A stretch of 55,713 nt of DNA, from the NCBI RefSeq assembly GCF_003858535.1, contig NZ_RQTJ01000018.1:1-55713 (forward strand), read 5' to 3'. The notes under the pieces are model-generated. The model saw nothing but the letters and a program-made list of their open reading frames with translations. It was not told where the DNA came from and made no database searches. Origin of the DNA: Paenimyroides viscosum. Its GTDB lineage: Bacteria > Bacteroidota > Bacteroidia > Flavobacteriales > Flavobacteriaceae. Made by a program: the position numbers and the translations under genes. Positions 33,830 through 41,633 of the stretch are shown piece by piece (within the stretch, counting starts at the first letter, position 1; each line of letters begins with the position of its first letter).

Positions 33830-34888
33830 TTACGATTTTTGTTCTTTATTAAAATAAACAAGGTAGTAATACATTTGTTTTTCTTCGTCCCAACCTTTTT
33901 CTATGAATTTTTCAGCAGATTCAGGATTAATGAAATCTAACTTAATTTGTACGTTGGTATCTAAATTAATTACGTTTTTAATTTTTTTACGAACATCAGA
34001 AACCGCGTTATTTGCAATTGGGAAGTTTGATACATCTTCAATGCTGTATTTTTCAGCACGATCTGTTTTGTAATTCTTAAACTCGGCTTGTAAATCAGGA
34101 TTGTCAATTACATCATTAATAAAATTCTGCTCTTCGAACTCGTCATTCTTTGCAAAATAATTTACAGATCGGTTCATAAACATCACCTCTTCTTTTTTAT
34201 CTTCGGCAGGTAAAACCACATCTTTAGCAAAATCCTGAACAAACTTTAAGTATTTTTTGGTCATGAAGTTTTCATCTTGAAAAGCATCAACCGATAAAAA
34301 ATGTTCTAACCAATAACGCGCATCGTAACGGTTACTGTCAATAGTCAAAATTTTGTAGCCTTCTTCTTTCTTGTAATTGAAAATGATACAGCCTTTATCT
34401 AATTTGCTCAAATTAATTCCTTGCTGAAGCACCATTTCCAGGTTGCTGTTGTTTTCTTCGAATTGTAAAAAGTCTGATTTTAACTCACTTTTAAAAATAC
34501 CAATCGCATCAACCGGATTGTTATCAATAGTAATATGCGTTAAATAAGTCACGTAAACTTCACCGTTTTTAATATGCGGATGGTTTGACTGCTCATATAA
34601 ATGCTTAGTGATTTTCTTTGAAACTTCGTGAGCGTTGCTTGGATTTGCAAAAATTTCGTTGGCAAAATTAAACATGTCGTTATAATCTAAGTCAACATCG
34701 TGTGCAAACTGGTAATAGTTTTCTTCTTTTTCGCGAAAAGGCTTAAAAAAATATTCTTTTAAAAGTGGCGTAATTTCGTCGTTTACATTAAAAGTATTTT
34801 CAGACAGAAAAATAGCTTCGGCACGGCTTTTATTTCCAACTCGGTGAATTGACAAAGATTCTATCTGGGTATTAAATAAATTAATCAT
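33830..34888 (-). CDS. Nucleoid-associated protein, 37-kDa family
   Basis: The 352-residue cytosolic protein resembles the NA37/NdpA nucleoid-associated family (YejK in E. coli). It opens with LFNTQIESLSIHRVGNKS, a usual beginning of the family, and has the internal QFAHDVDLDYNDMFNFANEIF segment and a basic/hydrophobic C-terminal part. No membrane or signal sequence is seen. Homologues bind DNA; a specific role cannot be inferred. It is not tightly linked to its neighbours: the upstream gap contains a degenerate repeat. Confidence 0.8.
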   Translation of the reverse strand: MINLFNTQIESLSIHRVGNKSRAEAIFLSENTFNVNDEITPLLKEYFFKPFREKEENYYQFAHDVDLDYNDMFNFANEIFANPSNAHEVSKKITKHLYEQSNHPHIKNGEVYVTYLTHITIDNNPVDAIGIFKSELKSDFLQFEENNSNLEMVLQQGINLSKLDKGCIIFNYKKEEGYKILTIDSNRYDARYWLEHFLSVDAFQDENFMTKKYLKFVQDFAKDVVLPAEDKKEEVMFMNRSVNYFAKNDEFEEQNFINDVIDNPDLQAEFKNYKTDRAEKYSIEDVSNFPIANNAVSDVRKKIKNVINLDTNVQIKLDFINPESAEKFIEKGWDEEKQMYYYLVYFNKEQKS

Positions 34889-34961
34889 AGCGTTTGTACT
34901 GTTTATAGGTAAAAAAAGAAAACCGTTTGGCTTTCTTTTAATTAATTTTTATGTTATTATT

Positions 34962-34988
34962 TGTCATTCCCACGAAAGAGAAATCTTT
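34962..34988. repeat. Degenerate REP-like repeat
   Basis: TGTCATTCCCACGAAAG and GAAATCTTTG resemble another flavobacterial intergenic repeat (TGTCATTCC...GAATCT). The second half is worn. Confidence 0.4.
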
Positions 34989-34989
34989 G

Positions 34990-35538
34990 TTAATAATTGT
35001 TATCGTCGTTATCAAATTCACTAAAACCTTCATCACCGTCAAACATATCAAAATCTTCATCATCGTAATCATCATCAAAATCTCCGTAGATATCGTCTTT
35101 AGAAATCGGATCGTCGAAGTTTTTAACAGGCGCATCTTCAGGTAAAATTCCGTGTGCAAAAAGTAGCGCAGGCAATTCTTTTTCTTCCGAATCGTCTTCA
35201 CTTTCAATTGCAGCCAATTCTACAAAGAATGTCCAGTTTACAAACGGATCGTATACATAAAGAATTTTTGTTTGATCTTCATACAATAAATCACTCAGTT
35301 TAAAATCGCTCATTATTTTGTGTTCGCCCGGAACATCGCCCATATCAAACAACATAATTTCATCTTGTTGTTCCCAATTGTCATCACACAAAAAGAACGA
35401 TCCGCCTTCCATACCATCAAACCCGAAAGCGTTGATAATAGTATTGTGTAAATCTTCTAAAGTATCTGTATCTTTAATGGCAATGTCTCTTAAAACATCA
35501 TCTTCAGCATCTAAAATAACGCGAAATTTGTAAACCAT
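34990..35538 (-). CDS. Plasmid pRiA4b ORF-3-like protein
   Basis: The 182-residue protein starts MVYKFRVILDAEDDVLRDI and contains FGFDGMEGGSFFLCDDNW and LLYEDQTKILYVYDPFVNW, which fit the pRiA4b ORF-3 (also called IS1096 TnpR-like passenger) family. The family name is historical and the function unknown; no transposase is nearby, so I do not treat it as mobile. The C-terminal third is very acidic (DDDYDDEDFDMFDGDE), probably disordered. A -7 box lies directly upstream. Confidence 0.78.
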   Translation of the reverse strand: MVYKFRVILDAEDDVLRDIAIKDTDTLEDLHNTIINAFGFDGMEGGSFFLCDDNWEQQDEIMLFDMGDVPGEHKIMSDFKLSDLLYEDQTKILYVYDPFVNWTFFVELAAIESEDDSEEKELPALLFAHGILPEDAPVKNFDDPISKDDIYGDFDDDYDDEDFDMFDGDEGFSEFDNDDNNY

Positions 35539-35557
35539 AGCTCTTAATATTTGATAG

Positions 35558-35565
35558 CAAATTTA
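35558..35565 (-). promoter_or_regulatory. -7 promoter box of pRiA4b-like gene
   Basis: On the minus strand this reads TAAATTTG, a match to TAnnTTTG, 19 nt before the ATG at 35538. Confidence 0.5.
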
Positions 35566-35615
35566 CTATTTAATATTGATTTTTTTCCGCTTTTAAAATT
35601 TCTTTTTTTTGTTTA

Positions 35616-35666
35616 TGAAGGTAAAAATTACAGTTGAGAAGGTAAAATCGACAATTCGGCTACTTT
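35616..35666 (+). promoter_or_regulatory. Candidate operator upstream of the LytS/LytTR operon
   Basis: GAAGGTAAAA occurs twice within this 51-bp stretch, the second copy in GAGAAGGTAAAATCG. Between them ACAGTTGAG (35630-35638) fits the published LytTR-domain consensus [TA][AC][CA]GTTN[AG][TG]. It lies just upstream of the promoter, a fitting place for autoregulation by the operon's own regulator. This is inference from one match. Confidence 0.35.
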
Positions 35667-35670
35667 TAGT

Positions 35671-35700
35671 TTTTGCGTCAATGATCTTGCCCTACATTTG
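35671..35700 (+). promoter_or_regulatory. Promoter of the sensor kinase operon
   Basis: TTTTG (35671-35675) and TACATTTG (35693-35700) are 17 nt apart and fit the flavobacterial TTG-N17-TAnnTTTG promoter. The ATG is 19 nt further on. It is the best full promoter in the window. Confidence 0.65.
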
Positions 35701-35719
35701 ACTTATAAATAATTACGAT

Positions 35720-37036
35720 ATGAAAAATTTTATAAAACACATAAAACAGTTTTCAATAATATTGGTAATATGCTATGCTATTGTGGTCGCTATAAATTAT
35801 CAATATGGCGCAAGATACAACGGCTTTGGATTTGTAAAGCAATTTATAAACGTGTTTACCTACACTTTTGGAATTTACCTTGCAAATACTTTGGTATTAT
35901 CGGACTATTATTTAAAACGTAAAAAGAATTTTGAAAACATTTTAGTCGGCGGAATTTTAGTAAACATCTTAACTGCTTTGGTAGTTTTATTGTTAGAATT
36001 TTCAGGATATTTAGTTTTTATAAACAGTTCTGTTGCTGAAGCTTTTACGTTTGTAAAAAATAACTCTATGGTTATGTTATGGTTTTCTATGACTATTTCA
36101 ACTATTGTTTACATTGTTTTATTAATTCGCCGAAAAGATAAAATTGAAGTTACACAGCAAAAAGATATTGCTATAAAAGCAACAGCGTCGTTTGAAACAT
36201 TGAAAAATCAGTTAGATCCGCATTTTTTGTTTAATTCTTTGAATGTTTTAAGTTCTTTAATCGAAGAAAATCCAAAAAAAGCACAAGAATTTACCATAGC
36301 ACTTTCAAAGATTTATCGTTATGTTTTAGATAAGAAAGATAAAAACCTGATTTCGGTTGAAGAAGAATTAAATTTCGCAAAATTGTATGTTTCACTTTTA
36401 AAGATGCGTTTTGAAGATGCCATCATCATCAATTTTCAAACAGATTCTGATGTGAACGAATTTAGAATTGTTCCATTAAGTTTACAGCTTTTGTTAGAAA
36501 ACGCTATTAAACACAACATTATATCAGATCAAAAACCGTTACAGATCGATATTTTTAAAGAAGGTAATTGCCTGGTTGTTCAAAATTCTTTTCAAAAAAA
36601 GGAAACTTTTGAAAAATCTGCAGGTATTGGTTTACAAAATATTATACAACGTTACCATTTGTTTTCAAATACAGAGATCAATATTCAACAAATTGATAAA
36701 CATTATATTGTAAAGCTCCCATTAATTTCAGGCGAATCATTGTACAATTTTCAAGAAGATTTAATAACCGAAGAAGTATTTAACAACGCTTACGACAGAA
36801 TGTATCAGTTAAAGGAATTTTATATAACAGTGGTCGCAGCAATTATTTTTATACCGTTAGCAATAATTGTAAATATGTTTTATATGCCCACTTTTAAATG
36901 GTCATTAGCATTAACTTTATTTATGTTATTCGCATTGGTTATAAATGGAATAAAAACGATTAACTTTTTAAAAAAATGGGAAGATAAAATGATTAATAAA
37001 CAAATTAATAAAAATAAAGAAAATGGAAAATTATAG
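35720..37036 (+). CDS. LytS-type sensor histidine kinase with C-terminal 2TM-like domain
   Basis: The 438-residue protein has four membrane helices in the first 150 residues, then a His_kinase-type domain. LDPHFLFNSLNVLSSLIEENP near residue 165 carries the phosphorylated histidine, and QLLLENAIKHNI is the N-box of the ATPase. The G-box region is GIGLQNIIQRY. After the ATPase domain the chain does not stop: about 90 further residues begin YQLKEFYITVVAAIIFIPL and end in a charged tail, a layout like the 2TM domain of the next gene. It overlaps that gene by 14 bp. The signal sensed is unknown. Confidence 0.88.
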   Translation: MKNFIKHIKQFSIILVICYAIVVAINYQYGARYNGFGFVKQFINVFTYTFGIYLANTLVLSDYYLKRKKNFENILVGGILVNILTALVVLLLEFSGYLVFINSSVAEAFTFVKNNSMVMLWFSMTISTIVYIVLLIRRKDKIEVTQQKDIAIKATASFETLKNQLDPHFLFNSLNVLSSLIEENPKKAQEFTIALSKIYRYVLDKKDKNLISVEEELNFAKLYVSLLKMRFEDAIIINFQTDSDVNEFRIVPLSLQLLLENAIKHNIISDQKPLQIDIFKEGNCLVVQNSFQKKETFEKSAGIGLQNIIQRYHLFSNTEINIQQIDKHYIVKLPLISGESLYNFQEDLITEEVFNNAYDRMYQLKEFYITVVAAIIFIPLAIIVNMFYMPTFKWSLALTLFMLFALVINGIKTINFLKKWEDKMINKQINKNKENGKL

Positions 37037-37325
37037 TCAGTTAGAACTTTTAAAAGCAAGAAAACGTGTCAAAAAAGTGAAAGAATTTTACGTACATTTA
37101 ATCGTTTATATTTGTGTAAATTCCTTTTTTATAATCATAACTTTAATAAATAATGATGGAAATTATTGGTTTTTATTGCCATTGATAGGTTGGGGAATAG
37201 GATTGTTTTCGCACGCTGCAAGTACTTTTAATTTTATACCTTTTTTAAATAAAGATTGGGAAAATCGAAAAATTAAGCAGTATATGGACGAAGAACGAAA
37301 TGCTTTTAAAAACAAAGAACAATGA
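37023..37325 (+). CDS. 2TM domain-containing small membrane protein
   Basis: The 100-residue protein has a charged N-terminus (LLKARKRVKKVKEFYVHLI), two membrane helices separated by a short loop (NNDGNYWF) and a conserved Trp-containing end (KDWENRKIKQYMDEE). It matches the 2TM domain found with LytTR regulators in Bacteroidetes. It overlaps the kinase gene by 14 bp and the regulator gene by 4 bp (ATGA), so the three are translationally coupled. It may tune the kinase or bring the regulator to the membrane. This is inferred from context only. Confidence 0.82.
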   Translation: MENYSQLELLKARKRVKKVKEFYVHLIVYICVNSFFIIITLINNDGNYWFLLPLIGWGIGLFSHAASTFNFIPFLNKDWENRKIKQYMDEERNAFKNKEQ

Positions 37326-38059
37326 AAATTGTAATTATTGAAGACGAAAAACCCGCTGCACGTTTATTAAAACGCAAAGTAGAAAATTTAAATTGTGAGG
37401 TGGTTATGATTTTAGAATCTGTAACAGAAAGTATTGAATGGTTTTTATCTAACGAACATCCCGATTTGGTTTTGGTTGATATTCAATTGTCCGACGGTTT
37501 ATCGTTTGAAATTTTTGAACAAGTCGCAATTAAAAGTGCTGTCATTTTCACAACTGCTTATGACGAATATGCCCTAAAAGCATTTAAGTTGAACAGTATA
37601 GATTATTTGTTGAAACCAATTGATGAAAACGAACTGAAAGCAGCTATTAAAAAGTTTTTAGCATTGCAGAATAAAACAGTTTTTAATCAGCAAAGTTTAA
37701 ACAATGTCTACAGCAGTAATTTTAAAAAACGATTTGTAATTAAAACTGGTAATATCATAAAAATTATCGATGTTAACGATATTGAATGTTTTTACAGCGC
37801 ATTTAAAAGCAGTTTTTTAACAACGATTGAAAATAGAACGTTTAGCTTAGACGATAGCCTTGAAACAATTGAAAATGAAGTAAATTCAAAAGATTTTTTT
37901 AGAGTAAACCGACAGTTTTTAATCAATTTAAAAGCGATTAAAGAAATAAGTATTTATAGCAATTCGCGTTTAAAAATCAGCCTGAATAATTATAAAGAAG
38001 AAGAAATTATTGTAAGCAGAGAAAAAGTTCAGGCTTTTAAAGAATGGATAAGCCGATAA
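37322..38059 (+). CDS. LytTR family response regulator
   Basis: The 245-residue two-domain regulator has a receiver (residues about 1-120) with VIIEDEKPAARLLK at the start, phospho-acceptor Asp53 in LVDIQLSDG, and a lysine in YLLKPIDENEL. A LytTR DNA-binding domain occupies roughly residues 140-245 (IEVNSKDFFRVNRQFLINLK key stretch). It is the cognate partner of the kinase two genes upstream. LytTR proteins of this kind usually control few genes, often their own operon and neighbours. Confidence 0.92.
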   Translation: MKIVIIEDEKPAARLLKRKVENLNCEVVMILESVTESIEWFLSNEHPDLVLVDIQLSDGLSFEIFEQVAIKSAVIFTTAYDEYALKAFKLNSIDYLLKPIDENELKAAIKKFLALQNKTVFNQQSLNNVYSSNFKKRFVIKTGNIIKIIDVNDIECFYSAFKSSFLTTIENRTFSLDDSLETIENEVNSKDFFRVNRQFLINLKAIKEISIYSNSRLKISLNNYKEEEIIVSREKVQAFKEWISR

Positions 38060-38090
38060 ATTCAGTAGTTTAGATTAAAATTTAAAATCA

Positions 38091-38585
38091 ATGAAAAATT
38101 ATTTAGTTGCGATATGTTTAGTTGGATTTTTATTAAATTCAGTTGAAACAACAGCTCAAACGCCTCAAACGGTTTCTGAAAAAAAATTATTAGAAAAGCC
38201 TTATAATCCCAGCGATAATGCCCAACAAAAGATAGATGCATTACTAAAACAGGTTAAAAAAGAAAAAAAGAATGTTATTCTACAAGCTGGTGGAAACTGG
38301 TGCAGTTGGTGTTTGCTGTTTAACGATTTTATTAAAACAAATACTAAAGTAAAAAAAGAACTTCAAAGCAATTTTTTATACTATCACTTAAATTATTCAA
38401 AAGAAAATAAAAACGAATCCGTTTTTAAAAAATACGCTCCAAATGGCGATAAATTAGGCTATCCGTTTTTTATTGTTTTGAATAGTAGCGGTAAAGTTTT
38501 AAAAGTTCAGGAAAGTGGAAGTTTAGAAGAAGGTAAAGGATATAACGAAACAAAAGTTTTAAGCTTTTTAAAATCGGTAAAATAA
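38091..38585 (+). CDS. Exported thioredoxin-fold protein (WCSWC)
   Basis: The 164-residue protein has a signal peptide (MKNYLVAICLVGFLLNSVETTAQ). A thioredoxin fold follows, with NVILQAGGNWCSWCLLFNDF near residue 61, so the CxxC pair is Cys-Ser-Trp-Cys. It resembles DUF255/thioredoxin-like 7 domains, and the cis-Pro site is GYPFFIVL. It starts 31 bp after the LytTR gene with no promoter or terminator between, so it is probably the fourth gene of that operon. A role in periplasmic disulfide or reductant chemistry under the operon's control is inferred. Confidence 0.82.
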   Translation: MKNYLVAICLVGFLLNSVETTAQTPQTVSEKKLLEKPYNPSDNAQQKIDALLKQVKKEKKNVILQAGGNWCSWCLLFNDFIKTNTKVKKELQSNFLYYHLNYSKENKNESVFKKYAPNGDKLGYPFFIVLNSSGKVLKVQESGSLEEGKGYNETKVLSFLKSVK

Positions 38586-38673
38586 ATTTATAATTTTCAT
38601 TTTAAATTATTCTTACATTAATGTTTTAAATGATTATTGGAAAGATTACACCAAGCTTTAATTTTATCATCAA

Positions 38674-38773
38674 TGTCATGCTGAACTTGTTTCAGCATCT
38701 CACAAGATTAAATAATGATTAGATTACTTCGTCAGTTCGCAAGCTCGTGTCCGTGTCAAGCACGGAATGACAC
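38674..38773. repeat. REP-like dispersed repeat with nested palindromes
   Basis: TGTCATGCTGAACTTGTTTC and AGCATCTCAC at the left make one palindromic unit (GCTGAA with TTCAGC). On the right TCCGTG pairs with CACGGA and AAGCTCGTG, TGACACG follow. Both halves resemble flavobacterial intergenic repeats. The 38586-38912 gap has no gene; the rest is AT-rich. Confidence 0.7.
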
Positions 38774-38879
38774 GCTGTATATTGACAAAACGTGCTTTCA
38801 ATATTTTGGTACAAGGTTCCAAATAGTCATTATCTCTTAAATAAATTTTTTAAAAAACGTCCTTTTTAGTTAATAATTA

Positions 38880-38887
38880 TAAATTTG
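38880..38887 (+). promoter_or_regulatory. -7 promoter box of lysA
   Basis: TAAATTTG matches TAnnTTTG and lies 25 nt before the ATG at 38913. Confidence 0.5.
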
Positions 38888-38912
38888 CATCTTCAACAAC
38901 AATTTTAAAAAA

Positions 38913-40121
38913 ATGGATACAAATTTATTAGTAGACATTGCGCAGCAATATGGCTGTCCGGTGTATGTTTATGACGGTAACACAATTGAAAATCAATTTC
39001 AACGTTTACAAGATGCTTTTAAACAAGTAAAAAAATTAAAAATCAATTATGCGGCTAAAGCATTAACCAACATTTCCGTTTTAAAGTTGTTGAAGAAGAA
39101 GGGCAGTGGGTTAGACACCGTATCTATACAGGAAGTTTTATTAGGATTAGAAGCAGGTTTTTCTCCAGATGACATCATGTTTACTCCGAACGGTGTATCT
39201 TTAGAAGAGATCGAAGAAGCGGTACAATTAGGTGTTCACATTAATATTGATAACCTTTCTATTTTAGAGCAATTTGGAGCTAAACACCCGAATATCCCTG
39301 TTTGTGTGCGCATTAATCCGCATGTAATGGCAGGTGGAAACAGCAATATTTCAGTGGGACATATCGATAGTAAATTCGGAATTTCGGTTCATCAAACGCC
39401 TCATATTTTAAGAATTATCGAAAATACCAAAATGAAAGTAAACGGAATCCACATGCACACGGGTTCTGATATTTTAGATATCGAAGTTTTTTTATATGCT
39501 TCTGAAATTTTGTTCGAAACAGCTAAACAATTTAAAAACCTTGATTTTATTGACTTTGGTAGTGGATTCAAAGTTCCATATAAAGAGGGTGATTTAGAAA
39601 CCGATATTGAAGAACTTGGAGAAAAATTAACGGTTCGTTTCAATGAATTCTGTAAAGAATACGGCAAAAATTTAACTTTGGTTTTTGAACCAGGAAAGTT
39701 TTTGGTTTCTCAAGCAGGTTATTTTTTGGCTAAAGTAAATGTGGTAAAACAAACTACATCTACTGTATTTGCTGGTGTAGATTCTGGTTTTAATCATTTA
39801 ATCCGTCCAATGTTTTACAATTCGTACCATCATATCACTAATATTTCAAATGAAATCGGTAAACAGCGTTTTTATTCGGTGGTAGGATACATTTGTGAAA
39901 CCGATACCTTTGCAAGTAACCGCAAAATTGCCGAAATTAGTGAAGGCGACATTTTGTGTTTTCACAATGCAGGTGCTTACTGTTTTTCAATGACATCAAA
40001 TTATAATTCTCGCTTTAAACCTGCCGAAGTTTTGGTTTATAACGAAAAAGTTCATTTAATTAGAAAACACGAAACGATGGATGATTTATTAAAAAATCAA
40101 GTGTTGGTTGATTTAGATTAA
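38913..40121 (+). CDS. lysA: Diaminopimelate decarboxylase
   Basis: This PLP enzyme decarboxylates meso-diaminopimelate to lysine, the last step of lysine synthesis. The PLP lysine is Lys49 in INYAAKALTN. Family motifs follow: HINIDNLSILEQF, RINPHVMAGGNSNISVGH, GIHMHTGSDI, DFGSGFKVPY, EPGKFLVSQAG (pyridoxal phosphate binding) and CETDTFASNRKI, in which the substrate-site Cys-Glu-x-Asp is intact. FHNAGAYCFSMTSNYNSR is also conserved. The length of 402 aa is normal. It is monocistronic, with a terminator that runs into the next promoter. Confidence 0.94.
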   Translation: MDTNLLVDIAQQYGCPVYVYDGNTIENQFQRLQDAFKQVKKLKINYAAKALTNISVLKLLKKKGSGLDTVSIQEVLLGLEAGFSPDDIMFTPNGVSLEEIEEAVQLGVHINIDNLSILEQFGAKHPNIPVCVRINPHVMAGGNSNISVGHIDSKFGISVHQTPHILRIIENTKMKVNGIHMHTGSDILDIEVFLYASEILFETAKQFKNLDFIDFGSGFKVPYKEGDLETDIEELGEKLTVRFNEFCKEYGKNLTLVFEPGKFLVSQAGYFLAKVNVVKQTTSTVFAGVDSGFNHLIRPMFYNSYHHITNISNEIGKQRFYSVVGYICETDTFASNRKIAEISEGDILCFHNAGAYCFSMTSNYNSRFKPAEVLVYNEKVHLIRKHETMDDLLKNQVLVDLD

Positions 40122-40153
40122 TTATTCCGTAACAAATATTTAATATCAATAGG

Positions 40154-40182
40154 ATAGGCAAGCGTTTAGTTTGCCTATTTTT
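40154..40182 (+). terminator. Terminator of lysA
   Basis: ATAGGCAA pairs with TTGCCTAT around a 9-nt loop and is followed by TTTT. Its 3' end overlaps the -7 box of the next gene. Confidence 0.8.
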
Positions 40183-40183
40183 G
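40176..40183 (+). promoter_or_regulatory. -7 promoter box of alkaline phosphatase gene
   Basis: TATTTTTG matches TAnnTTTG and lies 17 nt before the ATG. It is made of the terminator's 3' arm and T run. Confidence 0.5.
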
Positions 40184-40200
40184 TATAAAATAATTCAGAA

Positions 40201-41619
40201 ATGAAAAGAAGAAGTTTTTTTAAGTTAGGAGGCTTAGCTGCTTTGGGTTCAACATTAGTTAATCCAATCGATACTTTTGCAGGAAACACCGATATATCAT
40301 TAAATTCAACCAATAAAAAAGCCAAGAATATTATTTTTATGGTGAGCGACGGAATGAGTTCTGGAACGCTGAATCTTGCAAATATGTATTCTAACCGCAT
40401 ACTTGGAAAAACCAGTAATTGGATTCAACTTTATATAGATAACAAAGTTTCTCGCGGAATAATGGATATGGCATCGGCTTCATCAATCGTTACCGATTCT
40501 GCTGCGGCAAGTTCATCTTGGGGCGGTGGCGCACGTGTGAATAACGGTTCGTTGAACATTAGTCCGTCTGGTGAAGGAAATCTTCCTATTTGGCAAAAAT
40601 TCAAATTAAAAGGTAAAAAAGCAGGTTGTGTTACTACGGTTCCTATCACACATGCAACGCCAGCTGGTTTTACAGTTGCAATTAAAAGTCGAAACGATCA
40701 ATCGGCAATTGCAGAAGAGTATCTTCGTATTGGTTACGATGTTTTATTAGGCGGTGGTCAGCGTTATTTTGATCCGTCACACAGAAAAGATAAAAAGGAT
40801 ATGTATGCTGCCTTTCAAAAACAAAATTATGTGGTTGCAAAAAACAAGTCCGATTTAAGAAATACAGATCAATCTAAAAAATTATTAGGTGTATTTGATT
40901 TTGATGCACTTCCTTATCAAATTGATCGAAAACAATCTGTGGAACTGACGAATTCTATTCCGACTTTGGCTGAAATGACAGAGGTTGCGATCAATCAAAT
41001 GAAAGATCATAAAGATGGATTTGTGTTACAGGTTGAATCAGGAAAAGTTGATTGGGCGGCACATGCAAACGATGTTTCGGCTTTAATTCACGAACAATTG
41101 CAGTTTGATGAAGCCATTGCTGTAGCTATGAAATTTGCCGAACAAGATAAAAATACATTGGTTGTAATTACCACCGATCACGGAAATGCAAATCCCGGAA
41201 TGATTTACGGAAAATATGCAAACGAACATTTCGACAGTCTGGAGAAATACAATTTTACAAACGAACATATTTTAAACAATATTAAGAATAATCAGTCCGA
41301 AAGTCAGATTAAAGAGTTTATTAAAAGTTCGATAAATGTTGAGTTAAACGATGACGAAGCTAAAACAATAGCATCATACTACAACGGATTAAAAAAAGGC
41401 GATGACGGTTTGTACAATTACAAGCATTTGCCTTTTAGTACGTTTGCCGAAATTCAGAAAAAATATAATTCAGTAGGATGGATCTCAATGGATCACTCTG
41501 CAGATTATGTAGAAGTTGCCATGTTTGGTCCAGGAAATCATTTGCATAAACCGTTTATGAAAAATACCGATATGCACTATTTATTGTTGGAAGCCGCCGA
41601 AGTAGAAAACAAATTTTAG
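40201..41619 (+). CDS. Tat-exported alkaline phosphatase
   Basis: This PhoA-superfamily phosphomonoesterase of 472 residues acts outside the cytoplasm. The N-terminus MKRRSFFKLGGLAAL has a twin-arginine motif, so the folded enzyme is likely exported by Tat. The metal-site Asp50 is in MVSDGMSSG. The nucleophile is Ser100 in VTDSAAASSS. Further ligands are ESGKVDWAAHAND, TTDHGNANPG and SMDHSADYVEVA. No T9SS domain is seen, so it probably stays periplasmic or leaves by another route. Its stop overlaps by one base an in-frame GTG of the next gene. Confidence 0.9.
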   Translation: MKRRSFFKLGGLAALGSTLVNPIDTFAGNTDISLNSTNKKAKNIIFMVSDGMSSGTLNLANMYSNRILGKTSNWIQLYIDNKVSRGIMDMASASSIVTDSAAASSSWGGGARVNNGSLNISPSGEGNLPIWQKFKLKGKKAGCVTTVPITHATPAGFTVAIKSRNDQSAIAEEYLRIGYDVLLGGGQRYFDPSHRKDKKDMYAAFQKQNYVVAKNKSDLRNTDQSKKLLGVFDFDALPYQIDRKQSVELTNSIPTLAEMTEVAINQMKDHKDGFVLQVESGKVDWAAHANDVSALIHEQLQFDEAIAVAMKFAEQDKNTLVVITTDHGNANPGMIYGKYANEHFDSLEKYNFTNEHILNNIKNNQSESQIKEFIKSSINVELNDDEAKTIASYYNGLKKGDDGLYNYKHLPFSTFAEIQKKYNSVGWISMDHSADYVEVAMFGPGNHLHKPFMKNTDMHYLLLEAAEVENKF

Positions 41620-41621
41620 TG

Positions 41622-41629
41622 TATTTTTG
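41622..41629 (+). promoter_or_regulatory. Possible -7 box of trpG/pabA gene
   Basis: TATTTTTG matches TAnnTTTG but is only 4 nt before the ATG at 41634. If used, the message would be nearly leaderless. It may be chance. Confidence 0.3.
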
Positions 41630-41633
41630 TCGA

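Noticed and set aside
34951..35207. Small ORFs on both strands at the 3' end of the pRiA4b-like gene
   Set aside because: They are made by the low-complexity acidic codons of that gene and have no separate promoter.
34990..35538. Mobile element, from the 'IS1096 passenger' name of the family
   Set aside because: No transposase, inverted repeats or target duplication is present. The family name is historical.
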